This document shows, in pieces, positions 45,054 to 55,200 of a stretch of DNA of 64,000 nucleotides. The DNA is taken from contig UQKL01000011.1 of NCBI GenBank assembly GCA_900541695.1, positions 16,896 to 80,895 of the forward strand, given 5' to 3'. Numbering within the stretch: the stretch's first letter is position 1; every line of letters begins with the position of its first letter. The position numbers were made by a program, and so were the translations under genes. Source of the stretch: an uncultured Collinsella sp. (GTDB taxonomy: Bacteria; Actinomycetota; Coriobacteriia; Coriobacteriales; Coriobacteriaceae). Below the pieces are notes generated by a model. It had not been told where the DNA came from and did not search any database. It saw nothing but the letters and a program-made list of their open reading frames with translations.

Positions 45054-47237
45054 TTAGGACCAGAGGAAGTCGCTGCGGGTGATGGTGGCACCGATGGCGA
45101 AGGGCATGCAGGCGATGACCGGATACAGGTAGCGCATGTAGGTCGAGCCGTTGCAGGGGCCGATCAGGCACACGGCGAGCACGCCCAAAAGCGGCACCCA
45201 AATGGCCAGCCCGCGCCACGAATGACGACGTAGCAGATAGACCACCACGGCGATCATGATCCACACGTAGGTGGCCGAGCTCATGGTGAGCGAGATAAAC
45301 GGGATGCGTTGTACTGCCACGCGATACAGGTTGATCAGGTGGTCACACCAGCGCACGACCTTGCTATCGACCGGATGGAAGTCGAAGTACTTGAGATTAT
45401 CGGGGCGCGCCATAATCTCGGCACTGCGCGCCGTGCTGTAGACCCAGGCATCGCGCGCGCTCGGATAAAAATAACCATAGTAGTTATTGATAAGCGCCGA
45501 AATATAGCACTCGGGATCCTTCTTAAACATCTGGGCCCATACCTCAAAATAGGCATCGATGTCCTCCTGCGAGGCGTACTCGTTAAAGCAGTTCTTGACG
45601 GCATCCGACTTATCCGGGTTGTAACGGCGGCCCAGATTCTCGTACTTGAGCACACGGTCGATCACGGCACGCTCTTCGTCGGTCACCAAGCCGTCGCAAG
45701 GAGCCTCCACGATGGTGCCGTCCTCCTTAACCGTGGGGTTGACGCCCGAGTTGAGGCCGTCGTGCTTTTGGACGAAACGAGCCGTCTGTTGGAACGGAAT
45801 CGAGAGGATTTCGCGCTTGGAACCAGGCGTGATGTCGTGCGCCGGCATAAAAACCTTGGTGAAGTACATATTAGAGGCAAGGCAGAGTGCAAGCACCGCA
45901 AGAACTCCCACCCAGCGGAAGCGCGGGATGCCGCCCGAAGGCGCAGTACCAGCCTGCTTGGCTGCGCGACGAGCCGCATGCGCGTCCCATGCGCAAAACG
46001 CCGCCGCGATTACGCATGCCGCCAGGGGAAACACCAGGCCGCCGTTGCGCAGAAACGTGGAACCGATGGCGCCCAGAGCGAGCAGCAGCCAGTCGTGGCG
46101 CGCAAAGAGCGCGGGGGCTTTCTCGCCCGCTCGCTCGACATTGGCATCACGACGGGGCAAACCACATGCCACGAGCTTGACGGTCTGTACCAGCAGCACC
46201 AAAAACGCGTCGGCAAAGAGCACGTCTTTGGTGAGCAGGGCCGCGTAGTTAGAGAACATCGGCATAAACGCAAAGAACAGCAGGATCGTACCGCGAACCG
46301 GCAGGCTCACGCCCAGTTTGCGCAGCGACGAAATGGAATAGGCCATGCAGGCAGCCGTGATGACAAATTGAGCGCAGGTATAGATGATGAGGCCCGCGTT
46401 AGCGCTGTTGAACAGCGAAAGCCCCAGTTGAACGCACGAGCCGATAATGGCCGTGTGCACTACGGGATGGTGCCCGTTGAGCAGCACGTTGGGGTTGAGC
46501 AGGCGCAGGTAGTCGCTCGTGCCATTGGGATAGTTGAACCACTGACGAATCTGCGCGCCGGTGTCCCCCATAAAAAGGCCGGGCAGCGAAGCGATGAGCG
46601 TGGGCGCCCAGGCGATCATAAGAACCAAGAAGGGCCCGGCAAAGGGATGGACCGAGAGCACGGCGTGAGCCACACGCCATATGCGGCCAAAGTGCGCCTC
46701 GGAAAACGGGATGCGCCGAGAGCTCAGCCAATCTAGACACTCAAAAGCCAGATAGAAGGCCACGATCGCTAGGAGCATCCAGCCCGCGCCGCCAATCCAA
46801 GCGCAGATGATGCGGGCTTTGTCGCCAAGGACAATCTCAGCCGAGTCGGTGAGATCGTAGCTGCGGCCGAACACCATGCAGATGGCGAAGAACAGCGACG
46901 GCAGAATGATTGATGGGCGCCAGGTGTCGCCGCGGCCAAAGAATACGTAGCGAAACGGCAGCGTGAGCAGGCAGGCAAGCGCAAGCAGCATGACCGCGTC
47001 GGTATGGCCGGCAAACGAGAGGAGCACCTCGTAGCACACGTACAGCATGCCCGAGGCTTTGGGGTCAATCGCCAAGACTGCGTTGCTCGACACCGGGGCG
47101 GGATCGATCGAAAACGCTGTGGTCGCCAACAGCGCGAGCAGAAATGCGACGAGCGTCTGCTTGGCGGGGTAGCGCTTAAACCAGACGATGCGGGCAGCGT
47201 CGCGCGCAGCCGTTGTGGAGAGGTCGGAATCCTTCAC
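45054..47237 (-). CDS. Large polytopic membrane protein, DUF6020-like
   Basis: The 727 residues contain about twelve to thirteen hydrophobic segments and a long outside loop at about 450-620. Hallmarks include PGLFMGDTGAQIRQWF and LNGHHPVVHTAIIGS, which suit the GT-C glycosyltransferase-like DUF6020 family. This may be a polyprenyl-sugar-dependent transferase or a surface polymer enzyme (inference). The start is GTG at 47235-47237, after AAAGG at a rather long spacing. Confidence 0.65.
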   Translation of the reverse strand: MKDSDLSTTAARDAARIVWFKRYPAKQTLVAFLLALLATTAFSIDPAPVSSNAVLAIDPKASGMLYVCYEVLLSFAGHTDAVMLLALACLLTLPFRYVFFGRGDTWRPSIILPSLFFAICMVFGRSYDLTDSAEIVLGDKARIICAWIGGAGWMLLAIVAFYLAFECLDWLSSRRIPFSEAHFGRIWRVAHAVLSVHPFAGPFLVLMIAWAPTLIASLPGLFMGDTGAQIRQWFNYPNGTSDYLRLLNPNVLLNGHHPVVHTAIIGSCVQLGLSLFNSANAGLIIYTCAQFVITAACMAYSISSLRKLGVSLPVRGTILLFFAFMPMFSNYAALLTKDVLFADAFLVLLVQTVKLVACGLPRRDANVERAGEKAPALFARHDWLLLALGAIGSTFLRNGGLVFPLAACVIAAAFCAWDAHAARRAAKQAGTAPSGGIPRFRWVGVLAVLALCLASNMYFTKVFMPAHDITPGSKREILSIPFQQTARFVQKHDGLNSGVNPTVKEDGTIVEAPCDGLVTDEERAVIDRVLKYENLGRRYNPDKSDAVKNCFNEYASQEDIDAYFEVWAQMFKKDPECYISALINNYYGYFYPSARDAWVYSTARSAEIMARPDNLKYFDFHPVDSKVVRWCDHLINLYRVAVQRIPFISLTMSSATYVWIMIAVVVYLLRRHSWRGLAIWVPLLGVLAVCLIGPCNGSTYMRYLYPVIACMPFAIGATITRSDFLWS

Positions 47238-47278
47238 AGTCCGAAAGCCTTTCTAGAAACCTGTCAAACTCGGCAAAA

Positions 47279-47311
47279 CCACCACAAAGGTGCCTGTCCC
47301 CTTTGTGGTGG
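47279..47311 (-). repeat. Stop-codon hairpin repeat, CCACCACAAAG family
   Basis: CCACCACAAAG (47279-47289) pairs perfectly with CTTTGTGGTGG (47301-47311). On the minus strand the loop reads GGGACAGGCAC. It lies six bases after the lgt stop. Confidence 0.75.
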
Positions 47312-47317
47312 TCTTGG

Positions 47318-48139
47318 TTAGGCGTCGAGGTAGATGCGCTGGGGGCGATTGCGGTGTCGGGCAAAGATGACGAGCGCCAGGCCCGCGATTACGAGCGGCA
47401 GGCTCAGCAGCTGACCCATCGTGATGACGCCGCCCAGCAGATAGCCAAGCTGGGCGTCGGGCACGCGCACGAACTCGACGAGGAAGCGGACGATGCCGTA
47501 ACCCATCACAAACACGCCCATAAACGTGCCCTGGGGCAGTAGCGGCTTTTTGCGGCTGAGCACCTGCAGAATGCAAAAGAGCACAATGCCCTCAAGAAAT
47601 GCCTCGTAGAGCTGGGAGGGGTGACGCGGCATATCGCCCGCGGTGCCACCGAAGACCACGCCCCAGGGCAGATCGGTCGGCTTGCCCCACAGCTCACCGT
47701 TGACAAAGTTGGCACAACGGCCCAGGCACAAGGCCAGCGGCGCGCCTATGACGGCAAGGTCTGCCAAAGTCCATGCGTCGAGTTTATACATGCGGCACAC
47801 GATGATGCCGCCGATAATGCCGCCGACCAGGCCACCGTGGAAGCTCATGCCGCCTTCGTTGGTGGCAAAGATCTCGAGCGGATGTGCCCAGTAGTAGCCG
47901 TCGCCGTAAAAGATGACGTAGAACAGGCGGGCGCCGATGATAAGGCCAAAGACCACACCGACCACGACACTCGTCAGGTCGTCAATCGTGATGCTAAAGC
48001 CCCAGCGACGCTGCGTGCGATACATGACGACCGCCGTGAGCAGAGCTCCGACCACATAGGCCAGACCATACCAGTAAATCGTGATGGGCCCCGCCGAAAT
48101 CGCGACGGGATCAAGCATATGGTAGAAGTCGTTGAGCAT
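47318..48139 (-). CDS. lgt: Prolipoprotein diacylglyceryl transferase
   Basis: Lgt attaches diacylglycerol to the lipobox cysteine of prolipoproteins. The 273 residues have about seven hydrophobic segments, the SFHGGLVGG motif and the signature GRCANFVNGELWGKPTDLPWG. The start at 48137-48139 (MLNDFYHML) follows GGAGGG; the nine residues upstream are not conserved. Confidence 0.94.
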   Translation of the reverse strand: MLNDFYHMLDPVAISAGPITIYWYGLAYVVGALLTAVVMYRTQRRWGFSITIDDLTSVVVGVVFGLIIGARLFYVIFYGDGYYWAHPLEIFATNEGGMSFHGGLVGGIIGGIIVCRMYKLDAWTLADLAVIGAPLALCLGRCANFVNGELWGKPTDLPWGVVFGGTAGDMPRHPSQLYEAFLEGIVLFCILQVLSRKKPLLPQGTFMGVFVMGYGIVRFLVEFVRVPDAQLGYLLGGVITMGQLLSLPLVIAGLALVIFARHRNRPQRIYLDA

Positions 48140-48167
48140 GTCGACCCTCCTACTCCCTACATACAAA

Positions 48168-48201
48168 TGCGGCCGCGGGCCTTACGCTCGCAGCCGCATA
48201 T
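48168..48201 (-). terminator. Terminator-like hairpin after the NifU gene
   Basis: ATGCGGCCGCG and GCAGCCGCAT form an imperfect stem, followed on the minus strand by TTTG. It lies between the NifU-like gene and lgt. Confidence 0.5.
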
Positions 48202-48248
48202 TTGGGCGTAACGTCTATGCGGAGTATGCCGTACGCAGCTTTCGCATC

Positions 48249-48527
48249 TTAGAACGGCGCGTACTCGTCGTACAGGTCGTCGGTCTCGCCGGAGGCATTG
48301 ACCTGCTCGACACGGGTAACGCCGGGCACATGCTCCTTCAGGATGCGCTCAATACCCATGGACAGGGTCAGCGAGCTCATGGGGCAGCCGGCGCAAGCGC
48401 CCTGCAGCTCCAGTTTGACGACGCCCTCGTCGTCAACGCCCACATACTCCATATCGCCGCCGTCGGCCTGCAGGTTGGGGCGAATCTCTTCAAGAACCTT
48501 CTTAAGCAGCTCTTCGTTAACAGCCAC
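48249..48527 (-). CDS. NifU C-terminal domain Fe-S scaffold protein
   Basis: This 92-residue protein is a minimal Nfu scaffold that carries [4Fe-4S] clusters. It has the canonical CxxC in GACAGCPMSSLTL and the early NLQADGGDMEYVGV. The C-terminus ends in an acidic DDLYDEYAPF tail. The ATG follows AAAGGAGC. It is not near other suf or isc genes. Confidence 0.92.
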   Translation of the reverse strand: MAVNEELLKKVLEEIRPNLQADGGDMEYVGVDDEGVVKLELQGACAGCPMSSLTLSMGIERILKEHVPGVTRVEQVNASGETDDLYDEYAPF

Positions 48528-48637
48528 AGGGGCTCCTTTCTCACAATTACGCGGGCGCGCCCGCGGACGGAAGCTATGTTACTACAGCCGTGTACCCGCT
48601 CACGAGCCGTCCATGCGCGCAGACGCGACTTTCACGA

Positions 48638-48675
48638 GTAGTCAATTTGGGACGGGGCTCTTTTAGCTGCTTTTG
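48638..48675 (+). repeat. Dispersed intergenic repeat, copy 3 (GTAGTCAATTTGGGAC family)
   Basis: It reads GTAGTCAATTTGGGAC, then GGGGCTCTTTTAGCTGC. It matches copy 2 except for a few positions and lies between the NifU and deaminase genes. Confidence 0.75.
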
Positions 48676-48704
48676 CCGGCGCCCGACGCTAACACAGGCT
48701 GCTG

Positions 48705-49229
48705 CTACTGCTGAGCCTGTTCCCCAGTGCCAATGTGTACATCGACGATAACTTGGCGGTAGCTGATGCCACAGGAGTCGAGGATGCGGCGGCTGATGCG
48801 TCCATCATCGGTGTCGGCGTACTTGTTGTCCAGGTAGACAACCTCGCCCACGCCCACCTGCGCCAGGATTTTGGCGCAGTCGTGGCACGGGAACAGCGTG
48901 ACGTAGACCGTGGAACCCTCGAGGTCCTTGAGCGAGCCACGGTAGTTGAGCACGGCATTGGCCTCGGCATGCACCACGTAATTGTGCTTGTCCTGTAGCG
49001 GGTCGTCGCTCGTACCCCACGGGAAAAAGTCGTCGTTGAGCGCCGAGGGCGTACCGTTGTAGCCCACCGAAAGGATGCGGTGGTTGGTGCTGGCGATGCA
49101 CGCACCCACCTGCGTGTTGGGGTCCTTGCTGCGGCGCTGCGCGGCGATGGCTACGCTCATAAAGAACTCGTCCCAGCTAATGACGTCCAGGCGCTTGCCT
49201 GACGAAGTTTGATGAAGATCGTCCGACAT
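48705..49229 (-). CDS. dCMP deaminase family protein (ComEB-like)
   Basis: The 174-residue zinc deaminase converts dCMP to dUMP. The zinc site is visible as HAEANAVLNY and PCHDCAK. The start at 49227-49229 (MSDDLHQTS) follows GGAGG. Length and motifs fit the ComEB group. It lies downstream of coaX on the same strand. Confidence 0.9.
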   Translation of the reverse strand: MSDDLHQTSSGKRLDVISWDEFFMSVAIAAQRRSKDPNTQVGACIASTNHRILSVGYNGTPSALNDDFFPWGTSDDPLQDKHNYVVHAEANAVLNYRGSLKDLEGSTVYVTLFPCHDCAKILAQVGVGEVVYLDNKYADTDDGRISRRILDSCGISYRQVIVDVHIGTGEQAQQ

Positions 49230-49313
49230 GGCAGACACCTCCGTAATCGCAATAGTTTGACCCATTGTAGCAGGTGAAAGGTGGAGGCGTTTGTCCCACC
49301 GGCGCCCCCACTT

Positions 49314-50165
49314 TTACACGCGGCGGGGCTTTTGGTTGATGCGGTAGAGCTCGGCGAGACCCCGCAGTGTCAGCGCGTCGTCGACCGTCAGGCTGTGGCC
49401 GACCAACGCCGCGAGTGCCTCGGCGTCGTCGCCGGTAATGACGATGGGCACGTCGCCCTCCCCCGCGGCCTTGGTCGCGCGCATCTCGGCGAGCACCATG
49501 TCGAGCATGCCGTCGATGCGGGCTACCTCGCCCAGAACCACGCCCGAACGCATGGCCTCGCGCGTGTTGCGACCGATCACATGCGTGGGTGCCGAGGGCT
49601 CGACCTGCGGCAGACGCGCCGCAGCAGCCGAAAGCGAGCGGGCGCCGAGCGCCAGCCCCGGCGCGATGACGCCGCCGACAAAGGTTCCGCGCGCGTCGAT
49701 GACCTCGATATTGGTCGTAGTACCCAAGTCGATCACGATGCAGGGAGAGCCGTAGACGGCGCGTGCCGCCACGGCGTCGGCGATGCGGTCGGGACCGATC
49801 TCTGCTGGATCGTCGTAGTGCACGGGCATACCGGTCTTAAGTCCCGGTCCCACGGTGAGCACGCGCCCCGTGCAGGTGCGAGAAAGCGCCGTCTTCCACG
49901 GGCGCTCGAGCGCCGGCACCACGCAGCTCAGCACGGCAGCCGTGGGCACAAGCGCGCCCGGCATGCCCGCATCGGCTGCCAGTGCACCCATGACCTGCGC
50001 GAGCCTCATGCGCGCCTCGTCGGCTGTGATGCTCGACGGCGTGGTGATCTCGCACGTCGCGAGCGGGCATTCCCGTGCCGCGGCTGAATCCTCGGCAAAC
50101 AGGCCAAAGCGAATGAACGTATTGCCCACGTCGACCGTCAATATATATGCACACCCATTAAGCAT
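49314..50165 (-). CDS. coaX: Type III pantothenate kinase
   Basis: CoaX carries out the first step of coenzyme A synthesis. The 283 residues contain the N-terminal VDVGNTFIRFGLF, then the GPDRIADAVAA motif and IDLGTTTNIEVI, characteristic of the ASKHA-fold type III enzyme. The start at 50163-50165 follows AAAGGAGC. It lies upstream of the deaminase gene, in opposite orientation to the OPT transporter. Confidence 0.93.
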   Translation of the reverse strand: MLNGCAYILTVDVGNTFIRFGLFAEDSAAARECPLATCEITTPSSITADEARMRLAQVMGALAADAGMPGALVPTAAVLSCVVPALERPWKTALSRTCTGRVLTVGPGLKTGMPVHYDDPAEIGPDRIADAVAARAVYGSPCIVIDLGTTTNIEVIDARGTFVGGVIAPGLALGARSLSAAAARLPQVEPSAPTHVIGRNTREAMRSGVVLGEVARIDGMLDMVLAEMRATKAAGEGDVPIVITGDDAEALAALVGHSLTVDDALTLRGLAELYRINQKPRRV

Positions 50166-50383
50166 CGTCGGCGCTCCTTTCGTCTGCCCAGCAGTATATC
50201 CCCGCAGTTCCATCCGGCAAGCAGGGGCAGTTAAAAGACGCCCCTCCCAAACGCGCTGCCTTGCCGCTATACTGGTGCGCGGTCGTTTGCGAGCTCACGC
50301 GGCGGCCCTTGGTAACCCGACTTCCCGCGCCGTATCCGTAGCGGCGCTCCCGGGGGAAGCGGATATACGCAAAGGAGTTCTAT

Positions 50384-52087
50384 ATGAGCAATCCCTCGAA
50401 CCGTGCCTCGATGCGCGGGCAACTCACGCTGCGCGGCGTCGTCATCGGCGTCCTTGGCTGCGTAATCATCACGGCAAGCTCGGCCTACACCGCCCTCAAG
50501 ATGGGCGCTCTCCCCTGGCCGATCGTCTTCGCTGCCGTCATCTCGCTGTTCTTCCTTAAGCTCATGGGCAATGCCAGCCTCAACGAGGCAAACGTCACCC
50601 ACACCATCATGTCCGCAGGCGCCATGGTCGCCGGCGGCCTGGCGTTTACCATCCCGGGCGCCTGGATGCTGGGCTATGCCGACCAGATCAGCTGGCTCGA
50701 CATGTTTATCGTGGCACTCGCCGGCACCATCTTGGGCCTTCTGGCGACAGCGCTCATCCACCGCCACTTTATCGTAGACGCCGCGTTGGAGTTCCCCACC
50801 GGCAACGCCGCAGCTCAGACCCTGCGCGCCACCGAGGCCGGCGGCAAGACCGGCAAGCAGCTCTTTGGCTCTATGGCCATCGCAGGCATCTACAGCGTGC
50901 TTCGCGACGCTCTGGGCGTGGTGCCCAGCATGCTATGCACGCTCAACATCCCCGGCGTGACCTTTGGCATCTACAACTCGCCCATGCTGCTCTCCGTCGG
51001 CTTCCTCGTGGGCTTCGCCCCGGTCGCCTTCTGGTTTGCCGGCGCCCTGCTGGGCAACTTTGGCATCATCGTGGGCGGCACCGCTGCCGGTCTGTTCGAT
51101 GTTGTGACCGCGCAGGGCATCGTCAAGTCCCTGGGCATGGGCCTCATGATGGGCTTTGGCGTCGCCGTCGTCCTCAAGGACATCCTGCCGCAGGTCGCCG
51201 GTATCGTCCGCGGTCTTGCCGCCGACAGCTCCACCGACACCGACGAGCAGTCGCTCATCTCGGGCTCCCTTAAGCTCGACGCCGGCATCATCGGCCTGGG
51301 CGCTGCCGCCATCGCCGTGATCGTCGCCATCGCGCTCGACCTTGGTCCCGTCCCGGCCGTCATCGTGACGCTGTTCACCTTTGTCACTACCATTATGAGC
51401 GCACAGAGCTGCGGCCAGACGGGCATCGACCCCATGGAGATCTTTGGCCTCATCGTCATGCTCATCGTGGCTGCCTTCGCACAGATCGCTCAGGTCAAGC
51501 TGTTCTTTATCGCCGGCATCGTAGCCGTGGCGTGCGGCCTTGCGGGCGACGTCATGAACGACTTTAAGGCCGGCGCCGTGCTGGGCACCAATCCGCGTGC
51601 GCAGTGGATCGGCCAAGCCATTGGCGGCATCGTGGGCGCCCTGGTCGCCGCCGCCGTCATGGTCGCGCTTGTCACCGCCTATGGTCCGGACGCCTTTGGT
51701 CCCGACAAGAGCTTTGTGGCCGCGCAGGCAAGTGTGGTCGCCACCATGGTCTCGGGCATCCCGAGCGTGCCGTGGTTCGTTGGCGGCTTTATCGCCGGCA
51801 TCGTCATGTACTGGCTCGGCATTCCGGCCATGATGATCGGCCTGGGCGTGTACTTGCCGTTCTACATGTCACTCACGGCATTCCTGGGCTCCTGCGTCAA
51901 GCTCGCCTACGACAAGTGGGCCGCACGCCGCGACGCCACTGCCGGTCTTTCGGACGAGGAGAAGGCTGCCAAGGACGCCGCCTTCCAGGAGCAGGGCCTG
52001 GTTGTCGCCAGCGGCCTGCTGGGCGGCGAGTCCATCGTCGGCGTTATCCTGGCGTTTGTCTCCGTGGGCCTGAGCCTGCTGGGCTAA
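50384..52087 (+). CDS. OPT family oligopeptide transporter
   Basis: The 567 residues have about thirteen to fifteen hydrophobic segments and the OPT hallmarks: an early SAYTALKMGALPWPIVFAAV, then ALEFPTGNAAAQTLRA, and SCGQTGIDPMEIFG in the middle. Bacterial members import oligopeptides or metal-chelate complexes; the substrate is not evident. The ATG follows AAAGGAGTTCT. A structured leader of about 170 bases with no recognised class precedes it. Confidence 0.88.
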   Translation: MSNPSNRASMRGQLTLRGVVIGVLGCVIITASSAYTALKMGALPWPIVFAAVISLFFLKLMGNASLNEANVTHTIMSAGAMVAGGLAFTIPGAWMLGYADQISWLDMFIVALAGTILGLLATALIHRHFIVDAALEFPTGNAAAQTLRATEAGGKTGKQLFGSMAIAGIYSVLRDALGVVPSMLCTLNIPGVTFGIYNSPMLLSVGFLVGFAPVAFWFAGALLGNFGIIVGGTAAGLFDVVTAQGIVKSLGMGLMMGFGVAVVLKDILPQVAGIVRGLAADSSTDTDEQSLISGSLKLDAGIIGLGAAAIAVIVAIALDLGPVPAVIVTLFTFVTTIMSAQSCGQTGIDPMEIFGLIVMLIVAAFAQIAQVKLFFIAGIVAVACGLAGDVMNDFKAGAVLGTNPRAQWIGQAIGGIVGALVAAAVMVALVTAYGPDAFGPDKSFVAAQASVVATMVSGIPSVPWFVGGFIAGIVMYWLGIPAMMIGLGVYLPFYMSLTAFLGSCVKLAYDKWAARRDATAGLSDEEKAAKDAAFQEQGLVVASGLLGGESIVGVILAFVSVGLSLLG

Positions 52088-52129
52088 GTCGAGCAGCTGC
52101 TCGCCCGAATCCATTTTGCCTACGGCTAG

Positions 52130-52168
52130 CCCGGTAGGCGGCCCATGCGGTCGCCTGCCGGGTTTTTT
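52130..52168 (+). terminator. Terminator of the OPT gene
   Basis: CCCGGTAGGCG and CGCCTGCCGGG form an 11-bp stem with no mispair apart from one A-C, followed by TTTTTT. Confidence 0.9.
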
Positions 52169-52184
52169 GATGCCGATACAAATA

Positions 52185-52221
52185 AAGGCCGGCGCGCTGC
52201 CATTAACAGCACGCCGGCCTT
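52185..52221 (-). terminator. Terminator of the surface protein gene
   Basis: AAGGCCGGCGCGCTG pairs with CAGCACGCCGGCCTT; on the minus strand it is followed by TATTTG. It lies between convergent genes. Confidence 0.75.
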
Positions 52222-52287
52222 ATCGTTTGGCTACCGAGACGGTCCTGCTACGAATTGAAGTTCCTTACAGAGCCGACGCTCGAGACG

Positions 52288-55200
52288 CTACATGTGCTTG
52301 CGACGACGATCGCCCAGCGTCACGCCCGCTGCCACGAGCGTCACACCGCCGATGACGAAGACCTCGCCCACAAGCGCGGAGGTGTCGCCGGTCTGGGCAA
52401 GTACTCCCGACGTGGTCTGCTTCTTGGCAGCAGACGCCTTTGCGGCGGCCTGCGTAACCTGGGGCTTGGCCTGAGGCTTGCTCTGCGGCTCGGCCTTGGG
52501 ATGATACTTGTCGTACTCGGCCTGTGCGGCAGCCAGGGCATCCTTGGCATCGCCAAGCTCGGCAAGCGCGGCGGCATAGGCGTCGTTGGCATCGGACAGC
52601 TTGGCATCGGCATCGCTCAGAGCAGCCTTGAGGCCAGCGGCGGCATCGACGGCGGCCTTATAGCGAGCGTAGGCAGCGTTCAGCTTGACCAGCTTCTCGT
52701 TGCCCGTCGTGCCCGCGGCAAGGGATGCCTTGTGGTCGACAGCCTCAAGATCGGCCTTGAGTGCCTCGTCGTTGGCAAGCTCGGCCTTGGCCTTGACGAT
52801 CTCGAGGTTCGCATCGACGACAACTTCGTTGGCGGCATCGAGCTGCTTCTGGGCATCGGCGACACCGGCGACGGCAGCGTCATAGGCGGCCTTGGCGTCG
52901 TCGACCGCCTTCTGAGCGCCGGCGAAGCGCTCGAAGGCCTTGTTTGCGGTGGCCAGATCGCCCTCGGCGGCCTTGACCTTCTCCTGTGCGTCGGACAGGG
53001 CTTGCTTCTTGGCGGCAACTGCCTGCTTGGCGTCCGAAAGAGCGGTCGCGGCGTGCACATCTGCGGCCTGGGCCTTGTCAACGCCAGCCTGGGCAGCGTC
53101 GTCGGCCTTCTTGGCCTCGTCTAGCGTGACCTGCTTGTTCGCAAGGTCCGTCTTGGCGGCATCGCGCTTGGCGGTAAGGTCCTTGACCGAAGCCGTGGCG
53201 TTGTCATACGCCTCGTTGGCTTGATCGGACTTTACCTTGGCGGCGTCGCGGGCGCTGCGAGCCTTCGCCTTGTGAGCAGCGGCATCGGCTGCCTTCGTCT
53301 TGCTGTCAGCAAGCGTGGCGTTTGCCTTATCGAGAGCTGCCTGGGCAGTAGCGGCCTTGCTCTTGGCGGCATCGAGGTTCTGCTTGAGGGACTCGATGTC
53401 GATTCCGCCGAGTGCGTCCTTCGCGGCGTCGTATGCCGTCTTCGCGGCGGCGGTGCCGGACTTGGACTTCTCGTACTCGCCCTTGGCTGTGTTCACGTTC
53501 GTGTCGGCCGCGGTATAGGCGTCATGCGCCGCATCCTGTTTATTTACCGCTGCGAAGTAAGCTTTCCTGGCAATGCCGAAGTTCTTCTGCGCCTCTGCCA
53601 GCTTATTCTGAAGCTGCTTCAGCTGCTCCTTCTGCTCCTGCGTGCCGCCTGCGTTGTAGGCTGAATCGATGTAGTCGTTGAGGAGTTTCTTGAACTCGGA
53701 GACAGTGAAATCGGCCTGAGTGCTATCAGCGCTGTAATCGAATATGGTTACCTCGGAATCGGTGTTCTTACCGCTACCGGTCGCGATGCCGATAGCCTTC
53801 GTGCCGGCATCGATGATGTTGAGATAGTGCCCACACTCATCGTAGATTTTGACGTCCTTGTTGTAGTGCTGGTAGATATAGTAGGAATCATATCGATGGC
53901 TTCCAAGTGCGTCACCATACTGTTCGACGTACTTATCGAATTTCGCTTTCTCCTGGGTGTAGAGACCGGTATATGGCCATCCGAGAGTATCCTCGGTCTC
54001 GCCGCCGGTATATGCGCCGCCTCCGCCGGCAAGATTTTCACCGTTGTCGAAGTAGCAGTTCGAGTGTCCCCAGATGTTCGACGAGTATGATGCATTAAGG
54101 GCGGCTGCCACAGTCATGCGGAGGCTGACGCTGAGCGCCGACTGACCGTTCGCCTTGCGGAGGTTGTTCTGGGTGTCGAGATATGTCAGGGCGTTGCGCA
54201 TCTGCTCTAGGGAAAGCGGGTTGGTGTCGCGAGACATGTCCTGATCGACGTACTGGTCATACCATTCGGCCTTGTCATCGGCACCGGTCAGCATCGATAC
54301 GGCGTCCTGGGCGTTCTTTTTCTGCGTGGCTGTGAACTGGCTGCCGCCGATGATGTAGTTCATGAAGCCGAACATGCCCTGGTTGATGACATTCTGGTCT
54401 ACGGTCATGTTTGACTTGAGGTCGGCAATCTGCTGGTTAAGCTTCTCGACCTCGGCATTTGCGGCATCGTAAGCGTTCTCGGCGGTAGTGGATTCAGCGC
54501 ATGCCGTCTCCCACTCGCTGTGCTTCTGGTTGCGGACCTCGACGAGTCGGTCGTACTCCGCCTTCTTGTCGGCCTCGGTCTGCTGGGCCTGCTCGTATGC
54601 CGTCTTCGCGGCGTCGCGCTCGCTGGCGGCGGCGTTGTACTCCTTGTTTGCCGCATCGTATGCAGACTGGGCAGATGCCACAGCAGCGTTGGCGGCGTTG
54701 GCCTTCTCCTGCGCGGCAGCGACGGCAGCCTGGGCGGCCTGCAGATTTGTCTGTGCGGTGGCGTCGGCATCCGTTGCGGCATTGAGCTCCGCCTGCGCGG
54801 TCTTGAGCTCACCAGCAGCAGCTTTCTTGGCGGCCTCAAGCGCACTCAGGTCAACACCCGTACCCGAGACGGCAGCATCGAGCGCGGCCTGCGCCTGGTT
54901 GAACTTCTGCTGGGCGTTATCGCGCGCGGTGGTTGCGGCTGCGAGAGCAGCGGCAGTCTCCTGCTTCTTGGCCTGGGCGGAAGTCAGAGCGGCCTCGGTA
55001 TTCTGCTTTTCCTGCTGGGCGCTGGCCTCGGCAGCCTTGGCCTGGTCCAGATTGTCCTGTGCAGTAGTAACGGCCTTATTGGCGTCATCGAGCTTTGCCT
55101 GCGCGTCCTCGACGGCCTTCTTGGCGGCCTCGTACTCGTCCATACCCATGGCCTCGAGCTTGGCCTGGGCATCATCGAGGGCCTTCTTGGCCTCATCCTG

